From the NCBI RefSeq assembly GCF_947623445.1, contig NC_135246.1, positions 17,095,856-17,159,855 on the forward strand: a stretch of 64,000 nt of DNA. Reading direction: 5' to 3'. The position numbers and the translations under genes are program-made. Shown piece after piece: positions 1-12,025 of the stretch. Origin of the DNA: Clavelina lepadiformis. Its lineage: Eukaryota > Chordata > Ascidiacea > Aplousobranchia > Clavelinidae. The notes under the pieces are model-generated. The model did no database searches. It saw only the letters and a program-made list of their open reading frames with translations, and was not told where the DNA came from. Each line of letters begins with the position of its first letter. Within the stretch, counting starts at the first letter, position 1.

Positions 1-277
1 CCACTACTGCCTATACTGCAGGTTGGCTAGGTTAGGCGCCAATACTTTTGTTAACACAACATAGATTAAGAGGTTGAAATGACAACACAACTTTTTGTAG
101 TAGGTTACCTAAACCAAAAAAAACATAAGTACCCATAATGCAGGCAAAATTCAAAACTTGGTGTTGTACCAAGTTTTACATTGGTATGCAGTTTATGAAA
201 ACAATTGTAGCCTACATTAGCCATAAGTTACTTTTGAGAAAGTGCAAACATAATTGAAATTGCTTTCCAGGTTTTGC
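1..277. other. left edge, no gene seen
   Basis: AT-rich sequence downstream of the minus-strand membrane-protein gene. It probably holds that gene's 3' untranslated region, but I see no clear polyadenylation signal that I would stake a call on. Confidence 0.4.
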
Positions 278-2757
278 CTAAGCTTCTAAACATTGTTTGA
301 AAGAAATATGATCGATGGGTGTCTTCCTTTCCTCATTTCTCCGGATAACTGATTTTTGTTGACATTGGTTTCGTACAAGAATGGAAAGCATCATTACTGC
401 TACCAAAGCCAAAGCAATTGCCACCGGAAGCAATATTCTGCAAAGTAAACCACACGTGTAAATTTTAAGTTGATCTGTGATGTAGAAACGTTTTATTTTA
501 TACTGTAGATTATTTGGCCTACTTAAAGTGAGTGGCAATTCCAAAAACAAGTTGATCTTATATGAAAGAACACTGTTACTTGAACATTCTAATAAAATAT
601 TTTATATAAATAATTTGTGGTTAGATAGTTATTGGGAAAAGATGCCGTGGTAGGGCGATAGGCTTTCATGTATCAAGCAAATATTAATCTACAGTATACA
701 GTTGCAACAGATACATACAAGTAATACGTGACATAAAGTAGGTAGGCCTATTACTAAACTCATGAATTTGTGAATGTTCTGTGTGGTTAAGTAGGCTTAT
801 GTCATCACGAGGGCCTTAACCCAGTGTTCCCTTTATTTTTACACGAGTCTAAGCAAACACACTAACTCCCTGAGCGGTCCCTTGGACCACTGTGAGCAGC
901 ATCAGACGTGCGCACTGTGGTCATTATTATATGTTTGTTTTATTTTCAATTTGGGTTGGATTTTTTTCTTGTGCGCAGTACAGATTTTCTGTGCTCGGAG
1001 ACTGTGGAGCAGTGCGCATTTGCGCACGCGCGCAGCTTAGAGGGAACATTGCCTACTACGTCACAATTTAGTTCAATTTTGGGATTTTCTTTTGCTTATA
1101 ATAGCCTGACCAGAAATTATTTTCAAAACTATTTTACCAGAGTATTCAGTGAGTAGTATTCTTTCATATAAGATCAACTTGTTTTTAAACTTGCCCCTCA
1201 CCTTGATAATGTTGTGCAGTAGCCTATATCGAAAATATCATTTTGTATAGGCTGTGACTTACAACAAAACATTGTTAGTTGTTGAGTCACAGACGATGTC
1301 AGAACAGTACGATGAGGAAGTGCTGTTGCAGCAATAGGTTGTAGAGCAGTTGATTTTTCCACAAGACAGTGTCGTGGGATTTTGTATCGAAGGGCGTGTA
1401 AAATAGGACAGTGCATGTTTGCCGTGGTTAGTTTCGTTTCCATTATAGATCAAAATTTTTGACAAGAACTTGTTAGTTGTAGCTTGCAAAGATGATTGGT
1501 GAAATGGCGGTGACTCGAATCTTGTTGCAGATTCAGGTAAGCGAGTATTGGATTCCGATCGCTGAGTAATCATAATTATTGGACTCGTTGTTGTAACAAT
1601 CTGAAGAGATCCCTCAAATTTTCTTGGAAAGTTATCCTCTACCGAATTAATTGAAATTCTTGCCAGCGTGTTCTTTGCAGTTCCTAAGAAAGTTACATCA
1701 CCAAGTTCAGTAGTATTTTGTTCGGCATCAGCATATGGCTTTGGTGTATAAGCAGTGCTATTTTTTGACAGAGACATCTGAGTAGCCGTAGTGACACTGG
1801 TGTAACTACGCTGGTTAAATTTACCTGTCGTGACCGGATAATCAGTTGAAGATTTGGAATACATTTTTGTTTTCAAAGATGTAAACACATTTACTTTGAC
1901 AGGCGTATACAGTTTTGCATGCTTCGTCTCTGAAGGGTTTCCACAAGTAGGCTTAACTGCTTTTGAAACTGTTACTGTAGCAGAAGTGCTTTCAACGCTA
2001 CTTTTTGACTTAGTGCACGGTCGGCTTACGCAGACAGATATGCTTCGAAAGCTGCAGCAATAAGGTTTATTGACCGGGCAGTACCTGTCTTGACACATTG
2101 GTGTCGACACGCAGCTATTTCCCGCCACAACACATCGTGGAATGGTTGCCTTTTTACAGCAATATGGCTTGATTCCGTTGCAAGTGTCTTGACCACACAC
2201 GTTACCTGCGCATTTAAAGCACGAAGTTCTTGAAATATTCAAGACTTTTGTTTGAAAAACTCTATCGCATTTTAAAAGCTATGCTTAAAAGTAATTTTCC
2301 GCAATTACTATATGCATTCGCATAATGCAAAACGTTAAGAAAGCAGACAGTTTTAGGTACCTTTTCTATTTTCTAATGGCACTGCCAGAGCGAGACATAC
2401 CTTCCAAATTATTATGAACACGTTAGCCTTCTTGCTAACGAACATTATCTTAGTCATACAGAATAAGCAAACGATTCTATTCTGCAAAGCTTGTAACATC
2501 AAATGTTATAGAAGTAAAAATCCGTACGATACGGTAGGCCTATACAGTAGCCTATATGAAACGTACTCCAACTTTGAAATTTACTAGTGCAACGAATCGC
2601 AAATCGTGTTATGTCTAAAAATTGATATTCCCCTAGGTTTCATAACTAAATGAAAGTTAACCTTATCGTCTAGTTTTACGTCACTTTCTGTATGATGAAT
2701 TGATGATACTTCAGCTAATAGGCCTATCAACAAAAGTTTAGTAAAAGAGAGAGCCAT
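278..2757 (-). CDS. cysteine-rich, Ser/Thr-rich single-pass membrane protein (unrecognised)
   Basis: I do not recognise this protein. The last exon (437-278) begins after a good acceptor and encodes one hydrophobic segment (ILLPVAIALALVAVMMLSIL) and a short basic tail ending in a stop. It joins in phase to the large exon (about 2278-1263), which ends at a perfect GTAAGT donor; the split codon becomes Leu. The large exon has two N-terminal repeats of the type C-x4-C...PYCC...C...C, a Ser/Thr-rich stalk of about 200 residues with several N-glycosylation sites, and a third, shorter Cys repeat (NCSTTYCC) before the membrane segment. Upstream, an ATG at 2757 starts a convincing signal peptide (MALSFTKLLLIGLLAE). 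Several phase-0 donors there (GTATCA, GTAAAA, GTTAAC) fit a phase-0 acceptor at 2279-2280, so the first junction is unresolved. Predicted topology is type I: mucin-like ectodomain, short cytoplasmic tail. Confidence 0.6.
822..1051. repeat. hAT-like miniature element, copy 1
   Basis: It starts CAGTGTTCCC and ends GGGAACATTG, an inverted terminal repeat. It matches the element at 25308-25525 along its whole length, including the internal GCGCATTTGCGCACGCGC stretch. The flanking 8-mers (814-821 and 1052-1059) are only partly alike, so this copy looks older. It lies in the last intron of the membrane-protein gene. A short open frame crossing it is not a gene. Confidence 0.75.
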
Positions 2758-3785
2758 TAAAGAGTGTTTATGATAATTGATGTTCCCCGCCAATTAATCC
2801 ACATTCGGCTGAAGAGACGAATGCATTAACTAAACTTTAAATTGAAATACTAAACATGACAGCACATTATGCAAGCGAGGTATTGATGCTGAAATGTTTA
2901 CAGTCTTGAGATTGGCAATTTTAACGCAGGTCAATTAACTGAATAGAAAATATAATCTTACAGATCATTGATAAAAATGATCTAGATTACGTTTTTTGGT
3001 AATAAGAAAATACAACAATAGGCTCGCTTTTTTCCATTTATTTCAAACTCATTGCCTGCACTTACGAACACATTTAGCCGACAGATGCAACTTAATTACT
3101 TAATGGAGTGACATTGCCTTCTGGTTTCACGCAGATATGCAGTCATGTAAGATCCCATGGATTTTGTATTATACTCGGCATGTTGTTATTTTTTTTGAAG
3201 TAATTTTGTAAACTTCAACCATGATTTTTTGCGACCTGAAACTATAAGTTTTCTTGAGACGAAAGTCCGTCATTTAAACCAGATTAAATTTCAGTGATGA
3301 TAAACCTTTGCAGATTTCAAACAAATATTCAACAAACTTTGTTCGAGCAAGACTTCCGCTGGTATGCTACATTTTAACGTACGGAATCCAAAGGGAATTT
3401 TTGTTTTTGGCAAATAAACAAACTCTTTGTCGTCATCTGCATGACGACGTGTGATGAAGTGGGTGACGCTGACATTCAACACCACCCAACGACAAAAATG
3501 TCTTGCTGTGTATGCTACTGAGGCGATGATTTCGGTGACGATCGTATATTTCTGGTGCGCGTGTTTGGAGCTATGCTTGAGATAAGCTGTGTGAGCAGAA
3601 CTTTCAAAATGACTGTACTATATTAACAATAAATATATGCCTGTATATCTAAAAGTGAGTACGACGTAACTCTGGCGAGCACGACAGAACCTCTTAGATG
3701 CAGTGGATTTTAAGAAATTTTTCTGAGGGATAAATTTTTTTATTCTCCGCCTCGTTACCAGCTTAGTAATAGTTTTACGTCTTTT
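2758..3785. other. intergenic, no gene seen
   Basis: AT-rich sequence upstream of the minus-strand membrane-protein gene. It presumably contains that gene's promoter. I see no convincing open frame, repeat or RNA gene. Confidence 0.4.
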
Positions 3786-4720
3786 TTGAAAGAGTCCGAA
3801 TCCTTCTGCGACCGTGTTAAAACAGCAGTTGCGGCAAAGAAACATGCGTTTCTACAAAGCTTGCCAGAAGACATGAGATTCTCCGTGACCGATGGTCGTA
3901 AAAAATTCTACAAGCTTAGTTACGACGAACTACCAGATCAGCGTCGGGACCATCTTCACAAAAGCATGCCATGCAATAGCTCTACCAGCGCATTGAAGGT
4001 TTTGTGAATCCGTAAGAAGCTTTCTGGAAGCTATTGTCTAGTTGGGAAAAATAGCTTATCCAAACGACGACCAGCATGAAATGCGTAGTAGTGTTCTGTA
4101 CAACCTGCTCGTTCGAGGAGTGAGAGATCGTCAACAAGCCTCTCAAATCTTATGCAATTACTCTAAAAATGCGCAACCGGAGTTTTATGCCACGGAAAAG
4201 AACATTATTGAAAACGCTGTACCAATTAAGGTATCGTGAACCATATACAATGCCTTCGAAAGTGGCGACTGTGACGGGAGATCACAAGGATATATCCGAA
4301 TAGAACTGTTGACAAACTTCAACACGAAATTTCCTGGCTGCGAAACGAAATGAAGACAGAAAGAGAGAAAAAGACTTCAGTGTTTGAGAAGTGCTTCAGT
4401 GCATGTTTTATTGCAGTGTTTTACACACTGGAAATAAAAGTCACATCGCTCGACGTTGTCAAAGAGAACGTGCAACAAACCATTGACGTGCTTCTGGCGC
4501 ACATGCAGTTCGCAGCAATCCACCAGCTTTAAACCGTGGATCGGGACTTGCGTAGGTACAGTATGCCAAGATAAACATTAATGAGAGTTCAGTGTTTGCT
4601 CTGATTGACACCGGGGCTACCGTTACAGTCATAAGTAAGAATTTGTATGACAAGTTACAAACAATTTTAACAGAATGCTCTACAAGAATTGGTTTTGTGG
4701 GTTAATATATTAGGCAGATG
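3786..4720 (+). mobile_element. retroelement fossil (gag and aspartic protease remnants)
   Basis: A broken old retroelement copy. Around 4570-4660 the plus strand reads like a retroviral-type aspartic protease active site (ALIDTGATVTVIS), the hallmark Asp-Thr-Gly-Ala. The preceding 700 bases hold short gag-like charged segments. I see no flanking LTRs and no reverse transcriptase. It is broken in several places and looks old. The family is probably an LTR retroelement, but the exact clade cannot be set from what is left. Confidence 0.5.
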
Positions 4721-5391
4721 TAACGTTAAAATCTCAGTCGTCGGTTATATAGAACCTTGTGATATTTATGTCTGCGACTCTATTGCTGATCATCATTGTG
4801 CTGTATATCTTGCGAATCGATTATTTACAATATAACCGATGTAACGGTTTTCATATACTCGTAATCAAATTTTCATTCTACGGCTGTTATGTCACTTATG
4901 TTACCGTTGTCGTTTACATATTGCACTGCAAATTGTTCATTGATGGGTTAGGTAATTGTCTTAGGCATGTTTTGGAAACTAAAAAAAAGAGACATAATAT
5001 TTTCTTGCTTTATAACTTCAAGGTTAAATAGGCTGCTGATTTTCCTAGCTTGTAGGTTTTCAGATAATTTTCAAAGAAGTGCATCTCTTTTTATAAAAAA
5101 AGAAACAACATATTCGTTAGGAACTTTATTTGCATGGCGTTTATATATAGTAGGCTATACATAAGATTATATATTATATACACAGCACACTATGTTAAAA
5201 CCTAAATATTAAGCATAATACTTTCAAGTACTACCATAACAAATACCAGCTATAAAGCAAAACACGAGTCTTATTTTGAAAATGTGGCTTAACTTATTTG
5301 GTTTTCGATAAATCAGAATCTTATAAAATTCACTAAAGAAAATCATACTGTTTTTAATAACTATTTTGGGCTAAACAGAATTGTGTAAATC
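4721..5391. other. intergenic, AT-rich
   Basis: Lies between the retroelement fossil and the 3' end of P450 gene A. It probably holds the 3' untranslated region of gene A (minus strand). Short hydrophobic open frames here are composed of low-complexity AT-rich codons and are not credible genes. Confidence 0.4.
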
Positions 5392-8300
5392 TCAACGAAG
5401 TTCAAGTATGACCTTGTAAGGCTTGGTGGTGTAAAGAAACCCGAGACGCCCTTCGGTCAAAGACGGAAGATTGGAAGTCCCTGAAGTGATTGTAAATTTC
5501 TGCAAAATCCCAACAAACATCAGGAAAACTTCCATCCTGGCAAGACTTTCACCAAGGCAAGCGCGTTTTCCCAGAGAAAAAGGAATGATCTTTGGCGAGA
5601 AAACAAACTTTCCGTCCTGGTCGATATGACGACCTGGGTTGAACTCATGAGGATTTTGCCATGTATTTGGATCGAAGTGGGTTGCATAGAGGTTTGGCAT
5701 TACCTATAAAAGACACCGACCAATTACTTGAATTTAGATCAACGACGTATAAATAAATACACCTAATGTTAACAGTAAAATATAACCAGATTATAGGAAA
5801 ATAGATTCTATTTGAATAAGACTGATGTTGCTTAACTGTTGCCAAAATATCAGATTGTTTTGAGATCGTAACATTGACTTTTAGAGTAAGATTGCCGACC
5901 CAGTAGTCGTTTGTTTTACCAGCCGCTGCTAGTGCTTGTGTAAACATTTATTTATTAATTGTAATAAAAAACACTTCACTACACAGTTATATTGCTACAC
6001 TCTATGATACCTACTGCTTTTAACGGTTCCGGGTCGATTCAACCCACTGCAATTTAACCAATGACCTGTAAAACCAGGTCGACCCAACCAATGTCTGTGG
6101 GTTGAATTGTCCACGGGTTAAATTGACCCACTACTGCTTTCAAAAAATCTGCTGCAGCTTAGGCTTCAAGCAAGCAATGTAAGAAAAAGTAATAGACCTA
6201 CTGAAAATAAACAATGTCAAACTCATCCTTCTTATTGACTCACCGGTGTGCCTTTTGGCAAAGTAAAACCGAACACTGTAGTTGTATTTGTTGTTTTGTG
6301 ACCGAGAGAGTTTGGCACAATGGTGCAATATCTCATCACTTCTTGTATGAAAGCACTTGTGACTGGCATGTCGCTTTTATGAGCCATTGAAGGGCTCGAG
6401 TTGCTGCCTATACAAAACAAATTTGCGTGAAAATGAAAAAGCACTAACCAATCGCGCAGTTATTAAATGTTATAAAGATGTGGTGGGCTCGTTATCCGAT
6501 AGTTATAGATCGCTGGGCTCACTGTAATGCGGCCCAGGGTAATGCCCAAATGCGCTACGTTCGTAAGGTCCTTTGGCAAGGCATTAAGGACACGTCCTCC
6601 TTGGACCTAGTGGTTAGTTTCAAAATGTAGCAAACGATTTAAAAAATGGGAAAAATTCAAATACAAATGGGTGACAACAGAAACTTGCACAAATGCAAGC
6701 TCGGTAACCGGTGCTCGAGCAATAAGGAATCATCGCTGGGTCTAGGTTGTGCTAAAGCTTTCCTCAGTCCGAAAATGAAAATTATTATACCATATATCAC
6801 CATATCATAACAAGCTGATGTATCGTTACAGCCACAGAGTCTGGTTCTGCTTTACTAACCTATAACTGTATCCACTTCCGCTACAATCTGCTTGTGATAA
6901 ACAGGATAATTCAATAAAGCCAGATACAACCAGGCTAGTGTGCTGCTAGTAGACTCAGTTCCGCCTTGAAATAAATCCCGTACCACGACCTTCAACTGGG
7001 TATCCTGCACAAGATCAGGCTTATATTACCGTGAATTGTTACAGAAATCACTCAAAAAAGCCTACCGTGAAGTATTCTTTTTGCTTGCCATATTTTTGCT
7101 CGTACAAAAATGCATCGATGTAATCTCTAATGCAATCAGGATTAAAGTTTTTCTTGTGTTCGTCAATGATTGGTTGCCAAACATCTGAAATATCATCATT
7201 TTTTTATGGCAAAATAAGCTTAAATTAACATTATTTTGAGAAGGATCTTGCCGTAACGGAAAAATGACTTCTACCCAGCCATTGTTTTATTTCAAATAAC
7301 GGCTTACCCCAAACCGGTACTATTTTAATTAAAAAAATAACATTTTTCACGAAAAAATCTCTCAGCATGCAAAGGGTTAATCGGATCGAAGTAAAATCAC
7401 AAGAGAAAAAAACAAGCCTGCCCGAACTATAAGCCTGGCTTGCTCATAATGGCCTGCCTGGCCTCCACACTTAATTAGTACAAAGCATAAAAACGAGAAA
7501 ACGCGAAACATTGAGATGACGCTTGTCAGATTGCAGATAATCCGTAGGCATATGCTGGTCAAGCATGTAACCATGATCAAAAACAATTCACTGATTATTG
7601 TAAAATACAAACTATGAAGACCATGCCTGGCCAACTGTTTTCTGAACAGAAAAAGATACCAAAATAACTTGTATGTGTTTGATTAAGGCCGGGTAGCTAG
7701 AATAGGGTTACCATATTTTCGTGGCCTAAAATCCGGACACTCTTTAGTGCCCACTAGCGGTTTTTAAAAATGAGGTATGAACACATTGTCTGTCAATATG
7801 ACGTCACACTAGCAATGCTTTGCCTATCCATTGTATACCGGAGTGGATTTTTGAACATAGTGTCGTGAATTCACTAGGCTATTGGGCTATTTCTGATTTG
7901 ATCTCTAGGCTAGGCCGCTAGGGTCTAGGTCAGACTCGTCGCGTGCCACGTGTTGGACACCTCTGATTTACAGGATTATTCCCGCAATTCTAATCCCCCA
8001 AAACGCCCATCATAAAATTCCGGACATTTGAGCATTTTTTAAATTCCTCCCGGACGCAAAATTTAACCCTACATTCCGGACATGTCCGGAATTTTCCGGA
8101 CGGTATGGCAACCCTAAGCTAGAAGCGAAATACTGTACTAAAAAGTATCCTAAATGCATTCAGGTATCGTAATCACAGCATACGGTAAGATAGTTCTATT
8201 GTCGCTTGGACATTGTTGTCACATTACCAGCAATCGCCTTTTCAGCATTCCAAAATCGCTGTTTTGCTCCTTTGAAAGGCGGTATAAAGTGGACGTACTC

Positions 8301-9640
8301 GTAGAAATATATCAAGAGCATGAGCAAACTTTCATCTTCAGTGTACCTGCAGATTTCAACAAAAGCTTTAATTTTTCAGTCAACAAGAAATATACACGTA
8401 GGATTGTAACTGAAATTTTGTTTACATTTTGAGCTTGATTACAGCGTATAGGCCAACTACATATTCATAAACGGTATTTAAAAAACGACATCAGTGCAAC
8501 ACTACACTTACATGTTGTGCAAAACGTGAATAATTTGTTTAAATTGAGCGTGATCGTAGCCGAATCTTTGGCCAAATGCCATTAGGCAGATGACGTTGCT
8601 GGTCATAGTTTCCAATTTCAACTAAAAACAACGTTCTACTGATTGGCATAGATTTATTTTAGAAGCCAGTTATAGCAATGAAAAACTGATGATAAACTAC
8701 ATAATTGCAGCCTACGCTTAAATCAATTGGTTTTCCAAGTTTAGACTTCAGATATTTTGCAAAGTGATGCACTTCTTCATTAATACTCTTTTCCATTTCT
8801 TGCTTTCCCATTCCAAGCCTGTAATAAAAAACAATGATGCAAATTTGCTTCTGGTTATTGTATATTAGCAATGAAATTTAGAGTAATGAAAGGTGTGCTT
8901 AGAACTTATTGCTTTAGTTTAGAAAGGAAAAACGTAATAAAAACTTGTGAATATATGAGCAGTACTAATAACTTAGTTTTATGCATCTTCTGAAAACGTT
9001 TGCCAGGCTTTTTAACTCACTTTTTCAAACTGTGCAATGCAAATTTTCTTTGATGTCGAAATCTGTCACCGTAGTCCGTTAAGATTATGCCATTATGTCC
9101 GATCACATCTGTTACAAACCGAAGGGGTGGCCTCCCGGAAAAATCCTCTCCGTGTTTTACTAAAGCCTGCACAAAAACAAAATATTTTTTGACCATCTTG
9201 GCCATTTTATGTGAGTCCTATAAATTTGTTACAACAAGCTGCCAAGCCTTAGACCATGTTTTACTGTCATTTAGAAACGTAATAATACTGTAGAGTTATA
9301 ATTTAACCAAGTAAAATTCATTAATGTAGAACAACAGCTTCAGCTTACAACTTACCGTATTTATGGCATCATAAGTATTTAGAAACACTGTGTCGACCCC
9401 TGCCATTCTTACTGACATGACTGGGCCGTATTTCTGGCCCCATTTCAAAAACGTGTCTTGTGGATTCGTTAACCAAGGAAGTGCACCGAGAATCGGAACT
9501 CCTCGTGGACCAGGAGGAAAATTAGGATGAGGTTTTTTCCACCATTGATAAAATGCCACAATGAGCAGAGCCAACACTGTCCAAAGGTTTATGGCTGAGT
9601 ACAGCTGTAGGGAAACTGTACTTACAAATTCAGTAAACAT
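5392..9640 (-). CDS. cytochrome P450, CYP2-like, gene A (500 aa)
   Basis: Predicted ER-anchored haem monooxygenase. Nine exons with consensus splice sites: 9640-9356, 9166-9021, 8818-8716, 8621-8512, 8346-8228, 7184-7066, 7004-6860, 6407-6244 and 5703-5392. The summed coding length is 1503 nt and stays in frame. Motifs in order: N-terminal membrane helix, proline hinge PPGPRGVPILG, I-helix GGTEST, K-helix ExxR (QEVMRYC), PxRF-like FNPGRHI, and haem-binding FSLGKRACLGE with the ligand Cys near residue 446. The C-helix position that is normally Trp is Phe131; the following Arg is kept. Intron 5 holds a hAT miniature element and intron 7 a SINE. Its last exon is closest to the decayed exon at 17927. 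Substrate is unknown; clan-2 P450s usually act on xenobiotics, fatty acids or steroids. Confidence 0.93.
6490..6790 (+). repeat. tRNA-derived SINE-like repeat in intron 7 of gene A
   Basis: Shares blocks with the repeat at 46300-46600: the head around GCGGC...GCAAGGCATTAA, a central GTGGACCT-like block, and a tail with AACTTGCACAAA, CTCGGTAACCGG and CTTTCCTCAG. The order of blocks is the same in both copies and the unrelated middles differ. The head resembles a degenerate tRNA promoter region. A short interspersed element is the simplest reading. Confidence 0.5.
7703..8116. repeat. hAT-like miniature element in intron 5 of gene A
   Basis: 414 bp, bounded by TAGGGTTACCATA and TATGGCAACCCTA (inverted repeats). 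It is flanked by a perfect 8-bp target duplication, AGCTAGAA, at 7695-7702 and 8117-8124. Eight-base duplications are the mark of hAT transposases. It encodes no transposase. The right-end 70 bp recurs inside another element at 58152-58219. Confidence 0.85.
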
Positions 9641-9670
9641 CCTACTGTAGACGATCTTTGCAGTTACCCC

Positions 9671-9680
9671 TTATAATACA
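9671..9680 (-). promoter_or_regulatory. TATA-like box of P450 gene A
   Basis: Minus-strand TGTATTATAAGG lies about 31-40 nt upstream of the gene A start codon. Genes E and F have similar boxes at similar distances, which supports short 5' leaders and helps choose these ATGs. Confidence 0.4.
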
Positions 9681-12012
9681 ACTTAGCTTAATCCTCAAGT
9701 TTAAATTTGAGCAAACTGCAAAGGTGCAGGAGAGAGCCTTAAATCAATATACCAGTACATGCGGTCTTATGACTACGCGAGCTGATGTTGACATGGTAAA
9801 TATAGAAGCTTAGCGTTAGCACATATTGTTTGAACTAACACTAACCTTCGTACGTGGCATCATTAAGAGAGTTGAACTCGCTGCGTTAATACGCTTTTTT
9901 CATTTCAAAAATGAGGAAAAAGCAAAGCGAGTTTACGCGTCCGTCTGAGCACATCAACTGCTCTCGTATAAATAACACGCCTTGACATGCTTAGCAGCGG
10001 GTTATGTTACATGTTGATATGTTTGAAGATTTTGGATAAATGTAATACCTTATAAGACAGTTCGAACGTTCAGCCAAATTGTGCTAAATTTGTACATTTT
10101 AGAACAATAAATTACCAGACAAAGCCTTTATAACCACAAAGCAAAATTGTAGACCTCATAAATCCAAAATTTCCAAAGCAAAATGCCCAATTGCCTTGTG
10201 CAGAAGATCACAATTACACTGGCGGTTACACGTGGATACGCCAATGTGCAGTATAGCTCAGAAGAAAACGGTGAAAATGCGGTTTTCTGCAAGGAAAGAT
10301 GATTTCATTACGGATTATATGTGGCTTGTCAAAAAATATTTATTGATTTTATAATACGATCATCACCTTGAGATCGAGGTTTGCACGATATTATGCGTAG
10401 CCTGAATGACTTGATTTCTGAAAACATTTACTGAAAACGGGAAATTAACCCAAAAGCTTAAACACGAACTTGAGATTATATTTCCGAGGACTTCAGCGGT
10501 TTTGCCTTGATAAATTTTTTATTAGTTATCCGCGCGGACGGTAACTGAAAGCTTAGCGCTCCTGTGGTCCTCGGGCAACAACGACCAACTTTTCTCATGC
10601 AATTCAGCAACGACTTATAACGAGTTAGACGGATTAAAGAAGGTCGAGCAAGGATTCGCAGAACTGGACCGGAAATCATTCCGTCACGTTTCTTACTCAT
10701 TGCATTGCTAACGAAAAGAACCTGAAGCAATGGTGCATTTCTATAAAAATCAACTGTAAAATAATTCACGTTATAACACGCCACAATTTGACTCGACGAA
10801 ATTCGGTATAAGCAGGAAATGATCACGTGCCTTCAATAAGAAAATAGTTTTCGCGACACTGTACCTATTCCCATAAATAAAAAATATTGCGCTGTCCTGT
10901 CTTATGCGCTGTCTTGTCTGCAAATGAAATTTGCGCAAATTGTCCAGCGGCATAAATTCGACTTTGCCAACATAAAAACAACGCATATTTTTATTTCCGA
11001 CTCTAACAATCGTCATTCGTTACGAAAGTCCAACATTTTCAAAGAAACCACAACTTCTATAAGAACCTATCTTTTTTATGCTTTACAACGCACCATAGCT
11101 ACGTAAGTATTGCTCATTAAGTTCGGTTAATATTTGATATGGGTTAATGTTTGATTCCTTTTTTATGATAGGTAGACGCCACATGTATAATTTGTACATT
11201 GCTCCGTTGTCCAATTGCCGACTGCAAGTTGCAGCCAGCAGTATCTGAGTGCACCAGAGATAGCTTGCAGTACGCTGGTGGATTTGCTGACATATCGTTT
11301 CATTTCAGTAACAGTAGATCGATCTAACTTATACATGTTGTTAACCTGTTCACGATCTCATTATATATTTATAACATGTGTTGGTATTTGTGAGCAATAG
11401 TTGCATGTACTATATAGTACCCCACATGTTATGGGACAGAATAGGTGAGGTTAATATTAGAACCAACAGTTAAAGTTACACCACGCCCATGCTTATTTTC
11501 CTGAAAGCGCGTTATATGATAAGTTATTCTTCAAGCAATGTAGATTGATAAAGAAATCCATCCATACCAACGAGAAGTTTTGAATCCAGTGAACCGACTT
11601 TTCCAGAAGTTATGTGCTTATTATTGCCCTGATAAGGGCCTATTAAGCGCTACCAATACAACGATGTCATATCTACAACTCGCTGCACGGTTAAAGAAAT
11701 GGTTTAAAAATACTTCTGAAGAAACGAAGATAATAGCAAAACTTGTTTTATATTTTCCTAACAAGCAAGCCTCGGTTTTTTTCTAAGATATTGAAATTGA
11801 TCTTGATTCCATTTTAGTGAGCGTGATACCTTTGTACTATTGGTCTATACTCGAATGACGATGTCTTACACACGAAATCATGAACATTTTTATTTATGGA
11901 ACGTCATAAGCTTTATGGTAAAATGTGAAATTGATTTCAATGTTGCGATAGATTCCATCCAGTTATGTAGTGATGGTAGACTAAGGGTATACTTATGTAC
12001 ACTTTACAACGC
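9681..12012. other. intergenic between genes A and B
   Basis: 2.3 kb. The only sequence with a recognisable flavour is the possible ATG8-like stretch at 10771-11016, listed separately. A 116-residue minus-strand frame at 10476-10826 and other short frames show no motif or splice context and are left out. Confidence 0.4.
10771..11016 (-). pseudogene. possible ATG8/GABARAP-like fragment
   Basis: An 81-codon minus-strand frame that resembles the ubiquitin-fold half of ATG8 proteins, the membrane conjugates of autophagy. Seen directly: EFMPLDNLRKF then TRQRIR then AIFFIYGN aligns with the family pattern of KYLVPSD, RKRI and AIFFFVNN. DHFLLIPNFVESNCG ends near where ATG8 has its conserved Phe-Leu-Tyr strand and terminal Gly. 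Spacing is close to that of GABARAP, but overall identity is low. The N-terminal helices typical of ATG8 are not found upstream in the same frame and no intron is evident, so a decayed retrocopy or a chance resemblance are both possible. Recognition is from memory of the family only. Confidence 0.3.
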
Positions 12013-12018
12013 TTTATT
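12013..12018 (-). terminator. polyadenylation signal of gene B
   Basis: AATAAA on the minus strand about 8-13 nt after the stop codon of P450 gene B. A very short 3' untranslated region would follow if it is used. Confidence 0.35.
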
Positions 12019-12025
12019 TTACAAT

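Noticed and set aside
908-1156. 82-codon plus-strand open frame
   Set aside because: It lies across the miniature element at 822-1051 and is explained by that repeat.
10476-10826. 116-codon minus-strand frame with a vaguely histone H4-like PxLRxLAR run
   Set aside because: The resemblance stops after about 20 residues. The rest has no histone fold pattern and no flanking gene structure.
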